Below, one piece after another: positions 58,237 through 64,000 of a stretch of DNA of 64,000 nt (its first letter is position 1; each line of letters opens with the position of its first letter). The notes beneath the pieces were generated by a model. The model was not told the DNA's origin. It saw only the letters and a program-made list of their open reading frames with translations, and searched no databases. Source of the stretch: Silene latifolia (taxonomy: Eukaryota > Streptophyta > Magnoliopsida > Caryophyllales > Caryophyllaceae); the NCBI RefSeq assembly GCF_048544455.1, contig NC_133536.1, positions 199,705,325 to 199,769,324 on the forward strand. The letters are read 5' to 3'. Position numbers and translations under genes: made by a program.

Positions 58237-61161
58237 TGTAACACCCCGTAAATTTCGGACCGTTAATATATTTCGAAAATAATTAATTAATCAAGTAAAA
58301 TTTGACATTAATGTATTTAAAGTAAAAATAATTCAAAGAAATATAATTTTATTATATTTTGAAGAAAAGTATTTATTTTGATAGTTTCGAAATGTTTAAA
58401 AATAGTTTAAACCGTGTAAAACTTTTTATTTCGAAATAAGGGCGTATCGGGGAAAAATGACAATTCTTTTGAACGTTGGGTAAACGAAATTGGAAATGGG
58501 TCGTATGAATACTCAATTTTATTGTAATCTCGTGTTTAAAAACTTTGGTCTTGACGGAATTTGCGTTTGACTTACGGATTTAATTATTATTGAAACGAGT
58601 CAAACCGACTCGTAAAAATCCCGCACTTTCCTTTTCTCCTTTCCTTTCTCCCTTTCACGCGCACCAGCCCCCTTCCCCTTCATTTTCTGGTTTTCTTTGA
58701 TCTTCATCACCTAACATTTCCCAAAAACATCATTTTTCATCATTTCAAGCTAAAAATCGCCCTAATTTCTTCGTTTCTTATCGGATTTTTGCATAATTTA
58801 CCTTTCCGGAATCCCCTCGCCGAGATCTACAACTTAGTATGTTCTAATTTCAGTTTTCTTGAAGTTGTTTTAAGACCAAAATTCGGTAATTTCGGTTTTT
58901 GTGTTTTTATTGTTTAATTAGGTGAAGATTTGGAAGACGAGTTCGGGGACTCGTATATTGTAGAGGATAGCGGCTAGTCGTCGTTAGGGTTTGGGTTTTG
59001 AGGTGCTAATTGCTCATTTTCCAGCTTAAGGTAACATATTTCGAGTTACTCGACGAAAGATCGTCACAATCTTTGTTGTTTTGGATGTTTTGTGATTTTT
59101 GGTTTAAGTAATAATTTTCACATGTTAAAATATGGTTGCATGCATGCTTAATTTATGCCTTTTGGTTAGTTTAAGTTAGGATATTAGTAATGGAACGATT
59201 AATTAATGATTAGATGATGTTAAAACGAGTTAAAATGAAGAAAAAACGGAAAAAAAAAGAGGAATAGGGTGACGGGCAGCAGGCCGGCAGGCCCGTGGCA
59301 GGCCACGGCTAGCCCACGGCTGGCCCGGGTCGGCCCGTTGCTTGTTTCGCGGTTTTCCATGTTTTGTCCGTCATTTTAGGTTCATTAGGGATGTAATTAG
59401 AATAAGTACACATGGTTAAACTTGTGAAGTGAATCATAATAGTAACTAAAAGTTATGTTAATGGTAGAAAAATTATGTTATATTGATAATTATCACATGT
59501 TAGGATAGTTTACAAAATGAATTTTATAGTGATAATTGTAATGTTTTGTTGATTGTGCCGAAAACTGAGCCTTAGTCCCTTTGACGATGCGATGTCGATT
59601 AATTGAGTGATTGGTCACCGCAATTTGACCCGTACTGTCCGCAGGTGGGGTTGCGGGTAAAAATTCGGTTGGATGAAATTTTGAATGAATTAGATAGTCA
59701 GCCTTTTTCTTGTTTTAGGCCATTCATTATATATTTATTTTACATGTGTAGTTAGTTGAATTTAAGTAGCTTCTTATATTGTAGAAACGGCCCTAGATTC
59801 CCTGAAGCCTTTAATTTGGTTAATATTGTTAGAATTGGAAATTTGTATTGAGGATTCTGTTGGTTTATCTGCTGAATAGACATTTATATAGCCTTTCACA
59901 TGATAGAATATTAGAATTTATGTTGGTAGGTAGGACTTTTTGCCCTCTTATGGTTAAGTGGGTGTCTTACTTGACTTGTGTGGTGAGTCTTGTGTGGTGT
60001 GGGCTAAAGTATTCAAGCTGGGACTAGCTGGGACTAGGTCCTAGGTGAGTATTTCGGCCTTCATCATAGATAGGTCTTTATAGTCTCTGACGAGTATATG
60101 TTCACTGCTTGATAGCCTTTGTGTTCCTGACTAGTGGATTTATATCCAAGTTGGGGCATGACCTCAGGTACTTATTTTGATAGTATGGGGTCAGCTTAAG
60201 TACTAGCCAACCCTTCGGTGGTGTCCTTAGGGTACTCACTTCACTTTGTTTTAAAAAAAGTTGTGGGTCTTGGGTGCGGTGGTGTGTATCCGCATGTCTA
60301 GGTCTCTGCGATTTTAGGCTAGGGTTGTGTTGTCTCTTGGCCATGTTTTATTAATATTAACCGCTGAGCCAAGATACCGGTTCGATTACCTTCCCTACCT
60401 CGTGGTATAGACTCGAGTTACAAAGTGACTATTGACGGGACTAAGAACTTATGCCTGTCTTTGATATATTGCCCTTTCTTGTTTGATGATTCTATGAATC
60501 ATAGAAGGTGAGATGCAAGCCGGCTATGGTTGATAGAGTTTGGATTACAATTTGTTAAATGTTTCACATGTTAGTTTAGTTTGGTCAGTTTAGGGCTCAT
60601 ATGTTAGAATAATTGATAATTGAATTATTTATCATCTTGTTTTACATGTTTTACTACATGTACATTAATTTTGACGATTCGTGGCTGGGAGGACTCGAAG
60701 TTACTCCCCACTGAATTGTGGCTTTCGTGTTTGTATAAAATGCGATTGACAGGTTGTTGATGCTTAGTTGGGGTCACGGGGCGAGCTAGTGAGCAAGGAA
60801 CCTTGGACCTAGTTTGGTTTTCTTTTGTAGAAACCTTTTATCTTTTGGTTATGTAAATAACCTTTTAACTTTTGGTTTGTATATAATTCGAAGGGACATA
60901 TGTCTCCCTTTTCCATTTTGGGTTGTATCATTATGTATTTTCTTACCTTTAGCGGTGTTAAGTAAGTTAGATTGTAGCAATTGCAGGTTTGGCACCCGTC
61001 TATTGGGAATGTTGGATTGGTTGTGAATGGTTTAGTTAGGAAATTTTTTGAAATTGCAGGATTTGATCTAGTTGAACCATTTACAAACATATCCTACCAG
61101 TTTTTCCGTAGAATTTACGCATTTAAGTAATTAGATAACGCTAATTTTTAAGGGTGTCACA
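58237..61161 (+). mobile_element. Solo LTR (2.9 kb) inserted in gag zinc knuckle
   Basis: TGTAACACCCCG to AGGGTGTCACA, flanked by the exact duplication CTTGT (58232-58236, 61162-61166). There is no second LTR copy, primer site or ORF inside, so it is a solo LTR of a large Ty3/gypsy family not otherwise present here. A C/T-rich segment (58625-58680) and GC-rich dyads (59268-59342: GGCCGGCAGGCC, CCACGGCTAGCCCACGGCTG) are embedded in AT-rich sequence. Frames 60102-60344 and 60809-61090 look incidental. Confidence 0.88.
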
Positions 61162-62043
61162 CTTGTGGCCTACACCGCCACAGCCATAGCAGGTCATCCC
61201 CCAACTACCACTACCACTCACACGGCCACGCCCACAGGAAGCCCCAGCACTGAACCCTGAACCAGAAGAAAACGCTCTAGCCTGACTGTGGTTGCCTTTC
61301 TTATAATTAGATTGGCCACCACCTTCACTCTCAGCCTTTCTTTTCTCACTACCTCTCTCCCGAGCCATCTCCACCAACCTCTCAGCTCTCCCTGCCCTCT
61401 CATAAGCTTCCTTAACATCAGTAAGGACTCCCACGGGTAACTTGTCCATGATCCTGGGGGTCAACCCCCTCTCAAATCTCAACGCTAGGTTCTCCTCACT
61501 CAAACCCATGTCCTCAGCATATCTCGACTTCTCATTAAACTGCTTGTAGTACTCAGCAACTGACATATCAGATGTCATCCTAAACCCATCAAACTCCTCC
61601 CTTAGCTTACTCCTCACATGCTCAGGTACAAACTCTTTCCTCATAGCCCTCCGTAACTCTACCCAAGGTATAGCAGGTAAGCCCTGCTTCTCATACAGCT
61701 CTCTAGCACTCACTTTCACCTTGTACCACCACTCACCAGCCGCCTCCCTCAAGTAGAACGCAGCTTGTTCTACTTTCATCTCATCAGGACAGTGTACCAG
61801 GTCCAGTATGTTCTCCATCTCACGATGCCAATTGTCAAGAAGAATTGGCTCCCCGGTCCCCTTGTACTCTTTCGGATTAAACCTCGCTATATAAAGACTG
61901 ATCTTAGAGTGATCCACATCCTTATCCTTTCCTGCTCTCTTTAGGGCCTCCGTAAGAGCATCTTGATGCTCCAACATCTTAACTATATCATCTATGTTCA
62001 TGTTCTCAGCTCTCGCATACAAAGCGTTTTTCTTGGGCGGCAT
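61162..62043 (-). pseudogene. Chromovirus gag, 5' part
   Basis: Starts MPPKKNALYARAEN at 62043, about 290 codons without a stop. Capsid-like region with FNPKEYKGTGEP, LLDNWHREMENIL, MKVEQAAFYLREAAGEWW, VPEHVRSKLREEFDGF, AEYYKQFNEKSRYAED and LALRFERGL. Then a basic Ser/Gly-rich stretch and the CCHC zinc knuckle start CYGCGGVGHK. The frame then runs into the inserted LTR and stops at 61141. With the insertion removed (one CTTGT copy), the knuckle reads C-X2-C-X4-H-X4-C, so the break is purely insertional. Gag packages the element RNA. Confidence 0.93.
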
Positions 62044-62892
62044 CTTGAAACTATATAAGAAAGGGTAGATATATAAACATACGCACTATAACCCCAAAAC
62101 ACGAAAACAGACTGCCCAGAACACACTCGATCGAGTGCCTAAACCTACTCGATCGAGTAGAGGCTACTCGATCGAGTGCCCACCATACTCGATCGAGTGC
62201 CCCGACCTCAGACCCCAAACAGACCTTATGATCTCTAACATACTCGATCGAGTAGCATAGCCACTCGATAGAGTGACCCCCTACTCGGTCGAGTGCCCTT
62301 ATGTACTCGATAGAGTACCCAAAAACACGCTTCTGATCATAAAACGTCAAAATACCCACTCGATCGAGTCAGACCCACTCGATCGAGTAACTTACCTACT
62401 CGATCGAGTGCACCCTACTCGATCGAGTCATGCTGACTCGTACTTAATACCCGCATGTTATTTCTCATAACCCAACATACTATGCAACTTTATAAACTCA
62501 ACGTTATAATATAACTAAGCATGCAATTCTACACAACTCCTCATGTGATCAATAAATTACATTACTTCATGTTATCAAACGCCACATAGTAAACATCCGT
62601 CATCCTTCTTTATGTAACTAACATACAAACACCCCACCAAATTTTTCAATCATATTTTCAATCTCTACTTCCAACATCCAACAAGTCTCAACATATATCA
62701 TTACATTCACATACAAGCTAACAAACACCACATACGACTTTGACATACACCCTCCCATGTGACCGGTTCATAATTGTAGGGCGAGTTCGCGACTTTAGGA
62801 CGTCTCCCAAGCCTTTGCATTAGCTCCTACAACCTTTACCCCGGGTTCATTTTAAGTGACTCCCTAAATTCATTAAGTTCATTGGTTACAGG
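62044..62892 (-). other. Chromovirus leader with the densest palindrome array
   Basis: Between primer site and gag. 62124-62431 holds nine exact ACTCGATCGAGT and three one-base variants, beginning about 80 bp upstream of the gag ATG. The rest is AT-rich and non-coding. Confidence 0.75.
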
Positions 62893-62906
62893 TTTCAGGA
62901 TCGTCG

Positions 62907-62918
62907 CTCTGATACCAT
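62907..62918 (-). other. Primer-binding site, tRNA-Met (one mismatch)
   Basis: On the minus strand ATGGTATCAGAGC lies next to the LTR end at 62921, giving the full TGGTATCAGAGC match. Confidence 0.9.
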
Positions 62919-62920
62919 TT

Positions 62921-63741
62921 TGTAACACCCCCATACTCCAAGTGCCTTACCAGGACCACTCAGGTATAAAGGTGCTACCATCTCGATTACCCGAGGCAAT
63001 GATACTCATAAGACAATAACGAAAAAACGTTTAAATAGAATAAAGTTAAGTGAAAGGTTACAATCCGGAAACCAAACTGATAAAATAAGAATACATGTTC
63101 TCCAAAACCAAATGTCTAAAAGCTAAACATAAGTCTGACAACAGCGGAAGACTCTTCTAACTGCAGTGATGACTCATCCCAGCTAACCCATGTATCTCTA
63201 CTCATACCTGCTCAACAACTGCTCACCATCCCCGCATGGATCACCACAGTTTTTAAAACAATAAACGGGGTCAGTACTAATCACACAATTTATATAATCC
63301 AATAACACAATAAACAACACAGCTCAATCGTCACAGATATACTCCGAACTCCATTCCCAACTCCACAATACCGACTACACACTAAAGTGTGTAGCCCTGC
63401 CAGAGTGCCCATCGCAACAGGTCACTCCACGCCGCCAGTGGGGGACCGCAGCCGTTCCTTTCTAATCCTCGCTCATCTCCGTCGAGCGATAAACCCAAAT
63501 CCATTAATGTGCACATACCTTCTATGGCGGGTTCCACAGAAGGCGAATAATGGGCGTGAAGCCACTCCCGCAAGTGACTCCACTCAGCCAGGGACGCGCC
63601 CCGAAGAACACATACAGATACAAACAATCACAACTACTAAACAGCAATCAAAACCAACAACCGTCACAATACTCGTATGATAACAGTCAACAATCACAAA
63701 TCACCACCAACACATTATGGGACTAATACTGAGTAGGGAAA
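62921..63741 (-). repeat. 5' LTR (family B), interrupted
   Basis: Matches 52902 to about 53720 almost base for base (TGTAACACCCCC onward), then stops after GAGTAGGGAAAC where a different LTR begins. The outer U3 with palindromes and TATA box is therefore separated from the element. Confidence 0.9.
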
Positions 63742-64000
63742 CTGATGGTATCAAGCTATACCTCGCAAGTGCACGATTTTATTGTTGTACACTATTAAGG
63801 GTCGATCCCACAAGGAGTTGAAAAGATTACTAATTGTTCTAATCCGATCGTTTAGCTAAGTCGAACATAAAAGATGAGGTTGTTATACTAATGCTACCTA
63901 AAACAAAATGAAATGCAAACTTAACAAAAGCAAGGAAAATAAGCTAGAACGAAGGAAAAGTTGTAATTCAAATGATTAAACGGCCTAAGACTCGGTTCTT
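63742..64000 (-). repeat. Edge of another Ty3/gypsy LTR (Athila/Tat-like)
   Basis: TGATGGTATCAAGC, then CCTCGCAAGTGCACG and GGGTCGATCCCACAAGG. Reversed, this is a typical U5 end of Athila/Tat-type LTRs (GGGATCGACCC). It interrupts the chromovirus 5' LTR and continues beyond the window; whether it is a solo LTR or a full element is unknown. Confidence 0.65.

Larger units (their letters stand above)
52902..63741 (-). mobile_element. Near-complete Tekay-like chromovirus (Ty3/gypsy), interrupted
   Basis: The order on the minus strand is 5' LTR (63741-62921, cut by another LTR), tRNA-Met primer site, gag (62043), pol with protease-RT-RNase H-integrase-chromodomain, polypurine tract, 3' LTR (54283-52902). 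A solo LTR (58237-61161) splits gag. Without it the element would be about 8 kb plus the missing LTR part. The left flank GAGGT is the expected duplication; its partner lies beyond the window. It is the same family as 1-2601 and related to the plus-strand copy 13645-34604. Confidence 0.93.

Noticed and set aside
62124-62431. CRISPR-like array (repeated 12-14-mer with short spacers)
   Set aside because: Repeat units are short palindromes with irregular 5-30-bp gaps inside plant retrotransposons; there are no cas genes and the context is eukaryotic.

Overview
This window is repeat-dense nuclear DNA from a flowering plant, most likely a eudicot; I cannot name the species. The evidence is introns with plant-like splice sites, a plant-type MAP kinase, a NOP2/Sun methyltransferase, Ty3/gypsy chromoviruses with a C-terminal chromodomain, Athila-type elements primed by tRNA-Asp, Ty1/copia, a Cassandra element carrying 5S rRNA-like sequence, and hAT-type MITEs. 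No bacterial features, CRISPR array, rRNA operon or tRNA gene was seen.

Layout. 1-13644: nested and decayed retroelements. These are the 3' end and LTR of a chromovirus (1-2601), a minus-strand Athila-type element (2602-8133) split by a solo LTR with a GAAAA duplication, Cassandra remnants with 5S-like sequence (8144-8338 and 11105-11592), and old LTR debris. 13645-34604: a plus-strand Tekay-like chromovirus whose gag is split by two further retrotransposons. One is a 7.7-kb non-autonomous element (15897-23592, duplication ATAAC) with an Athila-ORF1-like gene. The other is an 8.9-kb Ty1/copia element (23703-32563, duplication GGTAG). The host chromovirus ends abruptly inside reverse transcriptase at a LINE 3' end (34605-35470), followed by a foldback MITE.

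35940-45583 is a gene island. It holds an intact-looking NOP2C/NSUN6-like RNA (cytosine-5) methyltransferase (CDS 37865-39475, telo-box in its leader), a cluster of hAT-type MITEs, a MAP kinase gene with two disabling lesions (43737-45034), and an ankyrin-like fragment. 45584-51371 is a very young non-autonomous LTR element: LTRs of 1635 bp with three differences seen, duplication GATAT, and one 450-codon ORF of unknown function. 51521-52813 carries three hAT-type MITEs, one nested in another. 52902-63741 is a nearly complete minus-strand Tekay-like chromovirus with gag, protease, RT, RNase H, integrase and chromodomain. It is disabled by two in-frame stops and by a 2.9-kb solo LTR inserted exactly into its gag zinc knuckle. 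The window ends in yet another LTR.

The most interesting signal is a promoter architecture shared by unrelated retroelement families. Arrays of the perfect palindrome TACTCGATCGAGTA (about 36 exact ACTCGATCGAGT cores counted by eye, plus variants) lie about 20-60 bp upstream of a TATA box in the LTRs, and again in the untranslated leader before gag. Other notable signals are a conserved hairpin next to the polypurine tract (GAACTTCG-GGGA-CGAAGTTC) and a tiny poly(A) retro-insertion with a 14-bp duplication that puts a stop codon into the MAP kinase.
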